Shown: one piece after another, positions 8,741-17,586 of the stretch
Position numbering within the stretch: position 1 is the stretch's first letter
Layout: each line of letters begins with the position of its first letter
Notes under the pieces: model-generated
Told to the model about the DNA's origin: nothing
Database searches by the model: none
Seen by the model: only the letters and a program-made list of their open reading frames with translations
From: Megasphaera sp.
Lineage (GTDB): Bacteria > Bacillota > Negativicutes > Veillonellales > Megasphaeraceae
Assembly: GCA_022486585.1 (NCBI GenBank)
Contig: JAKVKI010000002.1
Coordinates: forward strand, 1-64,000
Direction: 5' to 3'
DNA: 64,000 nt
Translations under genes and position numbers: made by a program

Positions 8741-8769
8741 TTGACAAATCTTCGTAATGTTGCTAGAAT
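8741..8769 (+). promoter_or_regulatory. Promoter of the valS T-box transcript
   Basis: TTGACA at 8741-8746 and TAGAAT at 8764-8769 are spaced 17 nt apart. The leader RNA would start about 8776, matching the beginning of the T-box. Confidence 0.7.
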
Positions 8770-8779
8770 ATGTATCAAC

Positions 8780-9028
8780 AATAGAGGCGTTGAACGGAAG
8801 AAGCTGCATTGTCCTAGGACAGAGAGGTATCTGATTGGTGCGAGGATACTCATGGAGAAGCGGCACGTCACCCGTGAGCCGGCAGGAGGAAAGGCCTGCC
8901 CGGGTTAGGAACCGTTATTTCCTTGATGAAGCGGCTGCAGCATGCTGTGGCAAATTAGGTGGTACCGCGGAAGATATAGCGTTCTTTCGTCCTAAGGATG
9001 ACCCTTAGGATGGGGGAACGCTTTTTGT
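8780..9028 (+). promoter_or_regulatory. T-box leader controlling valS
   Basis: The conserved T-box sequence AGGTGGTACCGCG is at 8957-8969. It is followed by a long terminator hairpin (about 8978-9022: AGCGTTC pairing with GAACGCT, with an inner CCTAAGG pairing) and a T run. Upstream, GGTGCGAG at about 8837-8844 is the usual distal Stem I element. GTC at 8867-8869 is a candidate valine specifier. Uncharged tRNA-Val should stabilise the antiterminator and let transcription enter valS. The region fills the whole gap of about 310 nt between the Mo subunit and valS. Confidence 0.9.
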
Positions 9029-9048
9029 ATGGCAGGAGGAATTTTATC

Positions 9049-11712
9049 ATGAATTGGAATAAAGGAAAATTAGAAGGCTACGCGCCTAATGACATTGAAA
9101 TGAAATGGTATGACTTCTGGGAAAAGAAAGGCTATTTCCATCAGGAACCGGATTCTTCAAAAAAACCGTTCAGTATCGTTATGCCGCCGCCAAACGTTAC
9201 AGGACAGCTCCACATGGGCCATGCTCTCGATAACACGTTGCAGGATATTCTCGTTCGTTTCAAACGGATGGAAGGATATAACGTTGCTTGGATTCCTGGT
9301 ACAGACCATGCAGGCATTGCTACGCAGGTCAAAGTGGAACAACAGTTGGCCAAAGAAGAAGGAAAGACCCGCTACGATATTGGCCGTGAAGCCTTTTTGA
9401 AACGCGTCTGGGCTTGGAAAGAACAGTATGGCAGCCGTATTGAAAAACAGGTCCGCCGTCTGGGTTCATCCTGTGACTGGAGCCGCAAACGCTTCACCAT
9501 GGACGATGTCTGTGCCCGTGCGGTCCGCGAAGTCTTCGTTGACTTATATAACGAAGGGCTCATTTATCAGGGCCAGCGCATTACTAACTGGTGCCCTCAT
9601 TGCCATACCGCATTGAGTGATATTGAAGTTGACCATTCAGATGTACAAGGCCATCTGTGGTATGTCAAATACCCAATCGTTGGGGAAGATGCGTATATCA
9701 TGATCGCTACAACGCGTCCGGAAACGATTATGGGCGATACAGCTGTTGCTGTGAATCCTAAAGACGAACGATTTGCTAAATACATTGGCAAAAAATGTGT
9801 CGTTCCGCTGGTAAACCGTGAAATCGAAATCATTGCTGATGATTACGTTGACCTGGAATTTGGTACGGGTGCTGTGAAGATTACGCCGGCTCATGATCCG
9901 AATGACTTTGAAATGGGACAGCGCCACCATTTGGAATCGATTATGATCATGAACCTCGATGGGACTATGAATGCCAAGGCTGGTGCTAAATACGATGGTA
10001 TGGGTCGTGAAGAATGCCGTAAAGCCGTTGTCGAAGATTTGCAAGAATTAGGCCTTTTGGATCATATTGAAGAACTGACGCATGCCGTTGGTCATTGCTC
10101 ACGCTGCAAGACTATTGTCGAACCGTTTACGACAAAACAATGGTTCGTCAAGATGGGGCCTTTGACAGATGATGCTATCAAAGCGGTGGCGGATGATAAG
10201 ACAAAGTTTGTTCCTGACCGTTTTGCTAAAACATATAATCATTGGATGGAAAACGTTCATGACTGGTGTATCTCTCGGCAGCTCTGGTGGGGCCATCAAA
10301 TTCCGGTATGGTATTGTGATGACTGCGGTGCTGTATCGGCCAGCAAAACTGATTTGACGGAATGCCCGCATTGCCACAGCAAACATATCCATCAGGATCC
10401 TGATGTACTTGATACATGGTTCAGCTCTGCGCTGTGGCCGTTCTCGACGATGGGCTGGCCTGATAAGACTGCTGATATCCAGCAATTCTTCCCGACAAGC
10501 GTCATGGTCACTGGCTATGATATTATCTTCTTCTGGGTAGCCCGCATGATGTTCATGACCTGCAAATTCATGAAGGATATCCCCTTTGACCATGTATTTA
10601 TTCACGGCTTGGTCCGCGATAGTCAGGGTCGTAAAATGAGTAAATCCTTGGGCAATGGTATTGACCCGCTGGGAGTCTGCGAAGAATATGGTGCCGATGC
10701 CTTGCGCTTTACGTTGGTAACAGGCAACACGCCAGGCAATGATATGCGGTTCTATATGGAAAAAGTAGAAGCGAACCGTAACTTTGCCAATAAGATCTGG
10801 AATGCGTCTAAATTCGTTATTATGAATCTTACCGATTTTGATGAAACGTTTGTACCGGAAGATGCTGATTTGACCTTAGCTGACCGTTGGATCCTGTCGA
10901 CCTTCAATGATACCATCCGCAGTGTCACGACTAACCTTGATTCCTTTGAATTAGGCGATGCAGCTGATGGTGTGTATAATTTCATTTGGAATTCTTACTG
11001 TGACTGGTACATCGAATTGGCTAAACAGCGTATCTATCAGTCTGATGATGAACGAAGCAAACGGACTGTTCAGTATATCCTGGTCTATGTGCTGACGCAT
11101 ACCTTGGAAATGCTCCATCCATTCATGCCTTTCGTTACAGAACATTTATGGCAGCATTTGCCGCATGAAGGAGAATCCATCATCGTTGCTCCGTGGCCAC
11201 AGCCCCAGGCAGCATGGGATTTCAAAGCGGAAGCAGCAACGATGAATACGCTCATGGAAGCCATCAAAGGTATTCGTAATATGCGTGCTGAATCGAATGT
11301 GCCTATGGGTAAAAAAGCACCGGTTACGATGGCGCCAGCAGATGAAACCATGGCTAAAACGTTGCGTACGTATGAATCCTATTTCCATACACTGGCCTTT
11401 GTCGATCACATGACGTTGCTGACACCGACTGATGCTAAACCGGACAATGCTGTCGTTACAGTCGTACCGGGCATCGAAGTATACTTGCAGCTCAAAGACC
11501 TTATTGACGTGGAAAAAGAAACAGCTCGCGTAGAAAAAGAACAAGCGAAACTGACCAAAGAAATCGAACGCCTGACTAAAAAATTATCCAATCAGGGATT
11601 CTTGGCTAAAGCGCCGGAAGCGGTTATTGACAAAGAAAAAGGAAAGTTAGCTGATTATAGTGAAAAAATGGCTTCACTGACGAAACGCATGGAAGACCTG
11701 AAACAGTTATAG
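9049..11712 (+). CDS. valS: Valyl-tRNA synthetase
   Basis: An 887-residue class I aminoacyl-tRNA synthetase that charges tRNA-Val and edits threonyl-tRNA-Val. ATG at 9049 follows GGAGGA; the upstream in-frame extension would lie inside the T-box terminator. The HIGH-type motif is PPPNVTGQLHMGHA (46-59), the KMSKS motif lies at 529-533, and a CP1 editing domain sits between them. Zinc-knuckle-like CPHC and CDDC pairs are present. The last about 65 residues form the charged coiled coil that contacts the tRNA corner in ValRS. folC follows after 9 nt, so the two are co-transcribed and folC would also fall under T-box control. Confidence 0.98.
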   Translation: MNWNKGKLEGYAPNDIEMKWYDFWEKKGYFHQEPDSSKKPFSIVMPPPNVTGQLHMGHALDNTLQDILVRFKRMEGYNVAWIPGTDHAGIATQVKVEQQLAKEEGKTRYDIGREAFLKRVWAWKEQYGSRIEKQVRRLGSSCDWSRKRFTMDDVCARAVREVFVDLYNEGLIYQGQRITNWCPHCHTALSDIEVDHSDVQGHLWYVKYPIVGEDAYIMIATTRPETIMGDTAVAVNPKDERFAKYIGKKCVVPLVNREIEIIADDYVDLEFGTGAVKITPAHDPNDFEMGQRHHLESIMIMNLDGTMNAKAGAKYDGMGREECRKAVVEDLQELGLLDHIEELTHAVGHCSRCKTIVEPFTTKQWFVKMGPLTDDAIKAVADDKTKFVPDRFAKTYNHWMENVHDWCISRQLWWGHQIPVWYCDDCGAVSASKTDLTECPHCHSKHIHQDPDVLDTWFSSALWPFSTMGWPDKTADIQQFFPTSVMVTGYDIIFFWVARMMFMTCKFMKDIPFDHVFIHGLVRDSQGRKMSKSLGNGIDPLGVCEEYGADALRFTLVTGNTPGNDMRFYMEKVEANRNFANKIWNASKFVIMNLTDFDETFVPEDADLTLADRWILSTFNDTIRSVTTNLDSFELGDAADGVYNFIWNSYCDWYIELAKQRIYQSDDERSKRTVQYILVYVLTHTLEMLHPFMPFVTEHLWQHLPHEGESIIVAPWPQPQAAWDFKAEAATMNTLMEAIKGIRNMRAESNVPMGKKAPVTMAPADETMAKTLRTYESYFHTLAFVDHMTLLTPTDAKPDNAVVTVVPGIEVYLQLKDLIDVEKETARVEKEQAKLTKEIERLTKKLSNQGFLAKAPEAVIDKEKGKLADYSEKMASLTKRMEDLKQL

Positions 11713-11721
11713 AGGCGCAGC

Positions 11722-13032
11722 ATGACATATACAGAAGCAGTACAGTATTTGGAAACAGCCAGCTCCTTCGGTATCCAGCTCGGTTTGGGGCGCATTGAAG
11801 CGCTTCTTGCCCGGCTGGGCAATCCGGAACGGCAATATAAGACGATCCACGTGACAGGAACGAATGGCAAAGGGTCAGTGACAGCCATGATCGCTGCCGG
11901 TCTGACAGCAGGTGGCATCAAGACAGGCCGCTATACGTCGCCTCATCTGGAAGAATATACAGAACGCATAGCTATTGACGGCAGGGATATAAGCCAGGCA
12001 GATTTTGCTGCGGCGACAGCTGTCGTTGCGGAAGCAGTAGAAGCCGTAGTTGCTGAAGGAACAGAACGGCCAACGGAATTTGAAATGCTGACAGCAGCAG
12101 CTTTTTGGTATTTTGCGCAGCAGCAAGTAGAATATGCTGTCATTGAAGTGGGGCTGGGCGGTCTTCTCGATTCGACGAATGTCATTGTGCCGCAGGTATC
12201 GGTCATTACTAATGTAGCAATGGATCATATGAAATACTGTGGCAATACGATAGAAGAAATCGCGGCTGTTAAAGCGGGCATTATCAAAGAAGGGGTTCCC
12301 GTCGTAACGACGGCAGACGAACCGGCACTATCGGTCATCGCCCGGACTGCGTATCAGAAACATAGTCATCTTTATGCGCTGGACCACAGCTTTGAAGTTG
12401 TTGGCAATGCAGGTCCGGAGGATCCGGCAACCGGTCAGATGGTCACGGTACGAGAAAACTGCCGGTATGCTATTACGACGACGATTCCGCTATTGGGCAA
12501 ACATCAGCGGACCAATGCAGGGGCAGCTATTATGGCGCTCATGGTCATTGCTCGTCATGAAAAACGCCTGACCCGCACCGCTATCGAACAAGGCACAGCG
12601 AATGTAAAATGGCCAGGCCGGTTTCAGGTCATCCGGGCTGGCGGCATGGATATAGTCATTGACGGTGCTCACAATCCGGCAGGTATTGACACGTTCTGTA
12701 AGACCTATGAAGATGTCTTTGCTGATCGGAAACGGGTATTTCTGTTCTCGGTTCTTGCCGATAAGGATTATACTCATATGGTACAAGAACTTTTTCATGA
12801 CGATGATTACGTTGTCTGTGCACCAGCACCGACACCACGGACATCGGATCCGAAAAAAATGGCGGCCATGCTGCCATGTAAAGCCATTGCGGCAGATAGT
12901 ATCGCTGCGGGATTAGACCAAGCCATTGCTGCCGTTACGGCAGGACAGGTCTTATGTATCGTAGGGTCCTTGTATATTCAAGGCGAAGTAAGGGACTATC
13001 TGCGCCGTAGGTTTTCTCTGACAGACATATAA
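11722..13032 (+). CDS. folC: Folylpolyglutamate synthase / dihydrofolate synthase
   Basis: A 436-residue Mur-ligase-superfamily enzyme that adds glutamate to dihydropteroate or folates with ATP. The P-loop VTGTNGKGS is at 44-52. The segment EVGLGGLLDSTN (near 141-152) and the later VIDGAHNPAG (near 312) are standard FolC signatures. Length is normal. It starts 9 nt after valS with GAGGCGC just before the ATG. The pairing valS-folC is common in Firmicutes, so the arrangement is ordinary. After it there is a gap of about 115 nt with a TATAAT at 13122-13127 that may serve the next gene. Confidence 0.96.
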   Translation: MTYTEAVQYLETASSFGIQLGLGRIEALLARLGNPERQYKTIHVTGTNGKGSVTAMIAAGLTAGGIKTGRYTSPHLEEYTERIAIDGRDISQADFAAATAVVAEAVEAVVAEGTERPTEFEMLTAAAFWYFAQQQVEYAVIEVGLGGLLDSTNVIVPQVSVITNVAMDHMKYCGNTIEEIAAVKAGIIKEGVPVVTTADEPALSVIARTAYQKHSHLYALDHSFEVVGNAGPEDPATGQMVTVRENCRYAITTTIPLLGKHQRTNAGAAIMALMVIARHEKRLTRTAIEQGTANVKWPGRFQVIRAGGMDIVIDGAHNPAGIDTFCKTYEDVFADRKRVFLFSVLADKDYTHMVQELFHDDDYVVCAPAPTPRTSDPKKMAAMLPCKAIAADSIAAGLDQAIAAVTAGQVLCIVGSLYIQGEVRDYLRRRFSLTDI

Positions 13033-13145
13033 CAAACATATCATCTTATCGTTTCCTTTGCCTATTTCCCATAAGAGACAGTAATGTTTACGCAGAACTA
13101 GCCACTGCAGGGGATTTCTAGTATAATGAGAAGCAAAGGAGCGAT

Positions 13146-14423
13146 ATGATGAACATTACGACGTTACAGACAACCAGTTCTCATGACAAAGCACGCATAC
13201 GTGTTGTATATGCTCTCATGGGAACTGTTTTTTTTATGCCTCTCAACCTCTTTATTATGGAAGCCTGTTTGATTGCAACGACCTTGCTGGCAGCTCGGTA
13301 TGTGTGGAAATATGATGCCAGTCCGTTGCCACGGTGGCGGCTTTTTGTACCTGCTGCCGGTTTTGCGCTGACAGCCTTGTTATCACTGGCAGGCGCACCG
13401 CATATGCTCATGGGAATTGCTTTTTACTGTTTTACCATATTGCAATATATATTGTTATATATGCTGGTCCTTTACTTCCTGCGTGGTGAAGAAGAGCGGC
13501 GCCTCCTGTTGTGGTGCCTGCTGGCCAGTGCGTGTTGCGTCGTTCTCTATGGATTGTATCAATATGCCCATATGCTGACATTGCATGAATCAGAATGGGT
13601 CGACCAATCGGCGTTTCCTATGTTGCGGCGCCGTATGTATTCAACGCTGTATAACCCGAATCTATTATCGGCATTTCTGCTCATGGTCCTCGGGGCAGCG
13701 GCGTCCATGGTCATTTGGACGAAGAATACCTGGCATAAGGTCATGTATGCAGTCTTGTTTGCCCTGCTCATGCTATGTCTTATTTTGACGTATTCCCGCG
13801 GTGCCTGGATGAGCGTTTGTGCACTAGTCGTCTTTTTTGGACTGGTATGGGATAAACGGTTATGGTTGTTGTTGCTCTTCGTGCCGGTAATCCTGCTCTT
13901 TTATCATGGTGGTGTTACGGATCGGCTCTTGTCTATTTTTACTCATAGTGAGGCCGATACATCCGTATCGATGCGTATCGATATGTGGACGGCAGCGCTG
14001 GCCATGGCTGGCGACCATCCCATACTAGGTATTGGCTGGGGGGCATTTAAATATGTGTATCCTGTATATAATGAACTTATTCAGGAAGCAGGTATCGTTA
14101 TTTTTCATGCGCACAACATGTTCCTCAATGTCTTAGCGGAAACAGGTATGGTTGGTTCATTTTTTGGATTGTGGTTTTTCTATGGCAATGCCTGGTATGC
14201 TGGAAAATTCTTAAGGCATGTAAAAAATAATACATTTGATCGCGTCATCGCTATGACCATACTGGCGGCAATTGTTTCGATTACGTTTAGCGGTGTGACA
14301 GATTATGATTTATTTAGTACCCAAATTTCACTAACATTATGGTTTTTATGTGCCCTTTTTGCCAATACGTATGTAGAATATCAAAAAAGATGCAAAAAAA
14401 GTTTGCGAAATAATTCACAATGA
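13146..14423 (+). CDS. O-antigen ligase / Wzy-like polytopic membrane protein
   Basis: A 425-residue protein with about ten to twelve hydrophobic segments and a large extracytoplasmic loop between about residues 270 and 330. The segment LTYSRGAW (near 215) and the loop with GIGWGAFKYVYP and HAHNMFLNVLAETG (near 295-340) are typical of the WaaL/O-antigen ligase family (Wzy_C), which joins glycans to a lipid or protein acceptor outside the cytoplasmic membrane. Two ATGs (13146, 13149) share an AAAGGA site; the second has better spacing. The 3' end of the gene contains the Rex operator of the next gene, so the stop codon region doubles as regulatory DNA. Which glycan is transferred cannot be told. 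Confidence 0.85.
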   Translation: MMNITTLQTTSSHDKARIRVVYALMGTVFFMPLNLFIMEACLIATTLLAARYVWKYDASPLPRWRLFVPAAGFALTALLSLAGAPHMLMGIAFYCFTILQYILLYMLVLYFLRGEEERRLLLWCLLASACCVVLYGLYQYAHMLTLHESEWVDQSAFPMLRRRMYSTLYNPNLLSAFLLMVLGAAASMVIWTKNTWHKVMYAVLFALLMLCLILTYSRGAWMSVCALVVFFGLVWDKRLWLLLLFVPVILLFYHGGVTDRLLSIFTHSEADTSVSMRIDMWTAALAMAGDHPILGIGWGAFKYVYPVYNELIQEAGIVIFHAHNMFLNVLAETGMVGSFFGLWFFYGNAWYAGKFLRHVKNNTFDRVIAMTILAAIVSITFSGVTDYDLFSTQISLTLWFLCALFANTYVEYQKRCKKSLRNNSQ

Positions 14424-14431
14424 TATATAAT
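14403..14431 (+). promoter_or_regulatory. rex promoter with overlapping Rex operator
   Basis: TTGCGAAATAATTCACAA at 14403-14420 matches the Rex consensus TTGTGAnnnnnnTCACAA except for one base. Its first six bases also form the -35 element; after 17 nt TATAAT occurs at 14426-14431. A bound Rex dimer would therefore cover the -35 box, which implies autorepression relieved by NADH. The operator lies within the last codons of the upstream O-antigen-ligase-like gene. Confidence 0.8.
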
Positions 14432-14511
14432 AAATCTGTAACTATAATTGGCTAGCATTTTAATCAATCGTTATAGGTATAGCGTTTGGATATAGATAGG
14501 GGAGTTTATTC

Positions 14512-15159
14512 ATGAGACGGAAAAAAGCAATATCAGATGCCGTCATCGAAAGGTTGCCGCTGTATTACAGAGATTTATTATTATTGCAGGATGCGGGAAT
14601 CGATATTATTTCTTCAGAGAAATTAGGCGAACGGCTGGGCATTACACCAGAACAAATCCGTAAGGATTTGACCTGCTTCGGCGCCTTTGGCAAAAAAGGC
14701 GTAGGGTATTATGTCAGTGAATTATGTCAGCAGATCGTGGAAATCATCGGCCTGCAGCAGCATTGGAAAATCGGTATTGTAGGAATTGGCCATTTAGGCT
14801 GGGCTCTGGCCAATTATAAGACCTTTGGCAGATTAGGATTCCGTACGACCGGTTTGTTTGATGTGGATCACCGCGTCATTGGCCAAAACGTAGGCGGTAT
14901 TATCGTTACGCCTATTTCGCAGATGGGCGAGGTCATCCGCAAAGAAGATATACAGATTGGCATCATTACGACACCTGCTGCAGTAGCACAGCAAGTAGCA
15001 GATCAAATGGTGGCAGCAGGAATTAAAGGGATATTGTCTTTTGCGCCGCTTCGTCTCAGTGTTCCTGATAACATCTTCGTATTCCGTGAAGACCTGTCTA
15101 TCGGGCTGAGCCGTATTTCTTATTATTTGACGAATAAACCACAGGATAAAGAAGTATAA
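14512..15159 (+). CDS. rex: Redox-sensing transcriptional repressor Rex
   Basis: A 215-residue cytoplasmic regulator. The N-terminal winged helix (about 1-80) contains the family-typical GITPEQIRKDLTCFGAFGKKGVGY; the C-terminal Rossmann domain carries GIGHLG at 91-96 for NAD(H), followed by the domain-swapped helix. Rex binds its operator when NAD+ dominates and leaves when NADH rises, controlling fermentation and respiration genes. AGGGGAG lies before the ATG. The leader of about 80 nt starts at the Rex-box promoter inside the gene before. It is monocistronic, ending at a shared terminator with the convergent glycosyltransferase gene. Confidence 0.97.
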   Translation: MRRKKAISDAVIERLPLYYRDLLLLQDAGIDIISSEKLGERLGITPEQIRKDLTCFGAFGKKGVGYYVSELCQQIVEIIGLQQHWKIGIVGIGHLGWALANYKTFGRLGFRTTGLFDVDHRVIGQNVGGIIVTPISQMGEVIRKEDIQIGIITTPAAVAQQVADQMVAAGIKGILSFAPLRLSVPDNIFVFREDLSIGLSRISYYLTNKPQDKEV

Positions 15160-15164
15160 AATAT

Positions 15165-15215
15165 AAGACCAGTCATCTAGCATCGCTGCTAGTATGACTG
15201 GTCTTTTTTATTTTT
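15165..15215. terminator. Bidirectional terminator between rex and mtgA
   Basis: Arms 15165-15176 and 15194-15205 pair, with an inner CTAGCA/TGCTAG stem and a TTTTTTATTTTT tail on the plus strand. It lies between two convergent genes. Confidence 0.85.
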
Positions 15216-15984
15216 GCAAGTGTAATCGTTCGTCATAGGCACGGGCTGCTTCTGTAGAACTGAGGTAACCTTGTTCTGCCATAAGCGTCAAGACCGTTTT
15301 TTGTCGCGCCCGGGCACCGTCGTAATTTTCTAAGGGGTTATAATACGAAGGTGCCTGTACCAGTCCTGCCAGCATCGCTGATTGGGCTAGCGTCAGCCGT
15401 TCCGGTTTGACATTGAAGTAGGATTGGGAGGCTGCTTCAATGCCTGTAGCGTTATTACCGAAGTAAGCCGTATTGACATAGATTTCCAGGATTTCATCTT
15501 TGGTATAGTTGTGTTCCAGCAAGAAGGCCAGGACGACTTCCTGCGCTTTGCGTGTCATCGTTCGCTCTTGGGACAGGAAGACGTTTTTTACTACTTGCTG
15601 ACTTAAGGTACTGCCGCCTTCGACGGTTTCACCGGTTTGGAAATTCACGTACATTGCTCGAACGATACCGATGATGTCGATTGCACCATGATCATAAAAG
15701 CGGCGGTCTTCGGTAGCGATGACAGCATGCTGCATATTTTTAGGGACGAGGCCGATAGACACATATACTGGTATTTTTTTTATATGACTGTCCATTGCTT
15801 CACGGAAATGGCGATAGGGATAGAGGCTGTCACTGACTTCCGCCATGGGAGCATTCCACCAATGCTGTTGCTCTGTCACGGATATGGCAGCTGATTTGTT
15901 GACTTTCGGCGTATCGACGAAGGTGTTCCATATAGCGCAGGCGGCAAAAGCAAGCAAAAAGACGACAATGAATTTTTTCTTCAT
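15208..15984 (-). CDS. mtgA: Monofunctional peptidoglycan glycosyltransferase (GT51)
   Basis: A 258-residue membrane-anchored enzyme polymerising lipid II into glycan strands. One N-terminal membrane segment (about 4-20) is followed by the GT51 domain. The catalytic Glu is in ATEDRRFYDHGAIDIIG (near residue 90); GGSTLSQQVVKN, KAQEVVLAFLLEHNYTKDEILEIYVN and YFGNNATGIEAASQ are the remaining GT51 motifs. No transpeptidase domain is present; the protein ends soon after the GT fold. TAGGAGG precedes the ATG. A bifunctional PBP1A is encoded elsewhere in the window (48470-50497), so this enzyme is an accessory polymerase. The mtgA symbol is by function rather than proven orthology. Confidence 0.9.
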   Translation of the reverse strand: MKKKFIVVFLLAFAACAIWNTFVDTPKVNKSAAISVTEQQHWWNAPMAEVSDSLYPYRHFREAMDSHIKKIPVYVSIGLVPKNMQHAVIATEDRRFYDHGAIDIIGIVRAMYVNFQTGETVEGGSTLSQQVVKNVFLSQERTMTRKAQEVVLAFLLEHNYTKDEILEIYVNTAYFGNNATGIEAASQSYFNVKPERLTLAQSAMLAGLVQAPSYYNPLENYDGARARQKTVLTLMAEQGYLSSTEAARAYDERLHLQK

Positions 15985-16147
15985 ATATCCTCCTAACTAG
16001 GTGTATTGTATCATATTGTGGGGAAAAATCCCATATTTTCCAAAGAAATACTCGGCAACGGTACTGTTTGAGAAGGAAGGGGAAGGCTCAATCAGAGAAG
16101 CTTTATAAATAGACCTGATGAAATGACAAAAATAATATACAAAATAC

Positions 16148-16176
16148 TTGCATATTATTTCAATTAGGTGTATACT
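16148..16176 (+). promoter_or_regulatory. argG promoter with overlapping ArgR-like box
   Basis: TTGCAT at 16148-16153 and TATACT at 16171-16176 have a 17-nt spacer. TGCATATTATTTCA at 16149-16162 differs at two positions from the ARG box TGAATnnnnATTCA and overlaps the -35 element. Repression by an arginine-bound ArgR is therefore plausible. The rest of the 15985-16239 gap shows no gene. Confidence 0.65.
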
Positions 16177-16239
16177 ATCAACCGTAGACAATAAGTAATG
16201 ACAATTCATATATGTAGTTACATAGAGGAGGAACCTATC

Positions 16240-17466
16240 ATGAGTGATATCAAAAAAATCGTCTTAGCGTATTCCGGTGGGTTGGATACATCTTGCATTA
16301 TTCCTTGGTTAAAAGAAAATTATGCCGGTGCTGAAGTCATCGCTGCTTGTGCAGATGTAGGCCAGCCGGATGATTTTGAAGCAATCGAAAAGAAAGCCTA
16401 TGCATCGGGTGCTTCTAAAGTATATGTTATGGATATTAAATCCGAATTCTTAAAAGAATATGTATGGCCGACAATTAAAGCCGGTGCTGTATATGAAGGC
16501 AAATATTTGTTAGGTACTTCCTTTGCCCGGCCGCTCATTTCCAAAAAGCTCGTTGAAGTTGCCAAAAAAGAAGGCGCTGATGCTATCGCTCATGGTGCTA
16601 CTGGTAAAGGTAACGACCAGGTTCGGTTTGAACTGACTGTAAAAGCCCTGGCTCCTGAAATCAAATTGATTGCACCTTGGAGAATGTGGGATATGAAGTC
16701 CCGTGAAGATGAAATCAAATACTGTGAAGACCATCACGTACCAGTTGATTACAAGTCAGAAGAAAATCCGTACCCGTACAGCATGGACTGGAATATTTGG
16801 CATTTGAGCCACGAAGGCGATGATTTGGAAGATCCGGCTAATGCACCGAAAGATATGGTATATATGGTGACGACACCACCGGAAAAAGCACCTGACACAC
16901 CGGAATACATTGAACTTACCTTTGAAAAAGGGGAACCGGTCGCATTGAATGGCAAAAAAATGGATGCCTTGGAACTCATGACGGCTGTCAATGAAATTGG
17001 TGCTAAAAATGGTATCGGCATCGTCGATATCGTTGAAAACCGTCTTGTTGGCATGAAGAGCCGTGGTATCTATGAAAATCCGGGTGGTGCTATCCTCGTA
17101 TATGCGCATAGAGAAATGGAATATCTCTGCCTTGATAGAGATACCTATCATTACAAAGAAAACGTAGCCAATGAATATGCTGAACTCGTGTATGACGGCA
17201 AATGGTTCTCGCCGCTTCGTGAAGCATTGCAGGCCTTTGTTGATGAAACGCAGCAGACCGTTAGCGGTACTGTTAAATTGAAACTCTATAAAGGCAATAT
17301 CATCAACGCTGGTGCAACATCACCGTATTCCTTGTACAGTGAAGAATTCGTTACGTTCGGTGAAGACGAAGTATACAATCAGAAAGATGCAGAAGGCTTT
17401 ATCAACCTCTTTGGTTTGCCGCTCAAGATGCGTGCTTTGATGATGAAGAACGCAAATAAACAGTAA
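16240..17466 (+). CDS. argG: Argininosuccinate synthase
   Basis: A 408-residue cytoplasmic enzyme joining citrulline and aspartate with ATP to give argininosuccinate. ATG at 16240 follows GAGGAGG; the longer in-frame form from 16198 has no ribosome site. The N-terminal ATP-pyrophosphatase loop [11 protein letters not shown] lies at about 8-18. [13 protein letters not shown] (about 114-126) and the segment around [20 protein letters not shown] are standard ArgG signatures. argH follows after a possible attenuating hairpin at 17519-17544, making the final two steps of arginine synthesis adjacent. Codon use is slightly more biased than in neighbours, as in a well-expressed gene. Confidence 0.98.
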   Translation: MSDIKKIVLAYSGGLDTSCIIPWLKENYAGAEVIAACADVGQPDDFEAIEKKAYASGASKVYVMDIKSEFLKEYVWPTIKAGAVYEGKYLLGTSFARPLISKKLVEVAKKEGADAIAHGATGKGNDQVRFELTVKALAPEIKLIAPWRMWDMKSREDEIKYCEDHHVPVDYKSEENPYPYSMDWNIWHLSHEGDDLEDPANAPKDMVYMVTTPPEKAPDTPEYIELTFEKGEPVALNGKKMDALELMTAVNEIGAKNGIGIVDIVENRLVGMKSRGIYENPGGAILVYAHREMEYLCLDRDTYHYKENVANEYAELVYDGKWFSPLREALQAFVDETQQTVSGTVKLKLYKGNIINAGATSPYSLYSEEFVTFGEDEVYNQKDAEGFINLFGLPLKMRALMMKNANKQ

Positions 17467-17518
17467 CACGTACGATAAGACTAACAGACAGATAGGAAAA
17501 GGTCCGAAGTCAATGCAG

Positions 17519-17546
17519 GGGCGTCCCTCGGGACGCCCTATTTTCG
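17519..17546 (+). terminator. Hairpin between argG and argH
   Basis: GGGCGTCCC (17519-17527) and GGGACGCCC (17530-17538) form a GC-rich stem, followed by TATTTT. It could terminate or reduce transcription into argH, or act as a processing site. Confidence 0.6.
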
Positions 17547-17586
17547 TAGGGAGAATATACGATCTTGCAAAAAGGAGCAGACGATT

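Noticed and set aside
7857-8747. 296-residue open frame antisense to the Mo catalytic subunit
   Set aside because: The plus-strand frame has strong family motifs throughout, and the minus frame has no ribosome site and an unnatural composition (Arg, His, Ile-rich).
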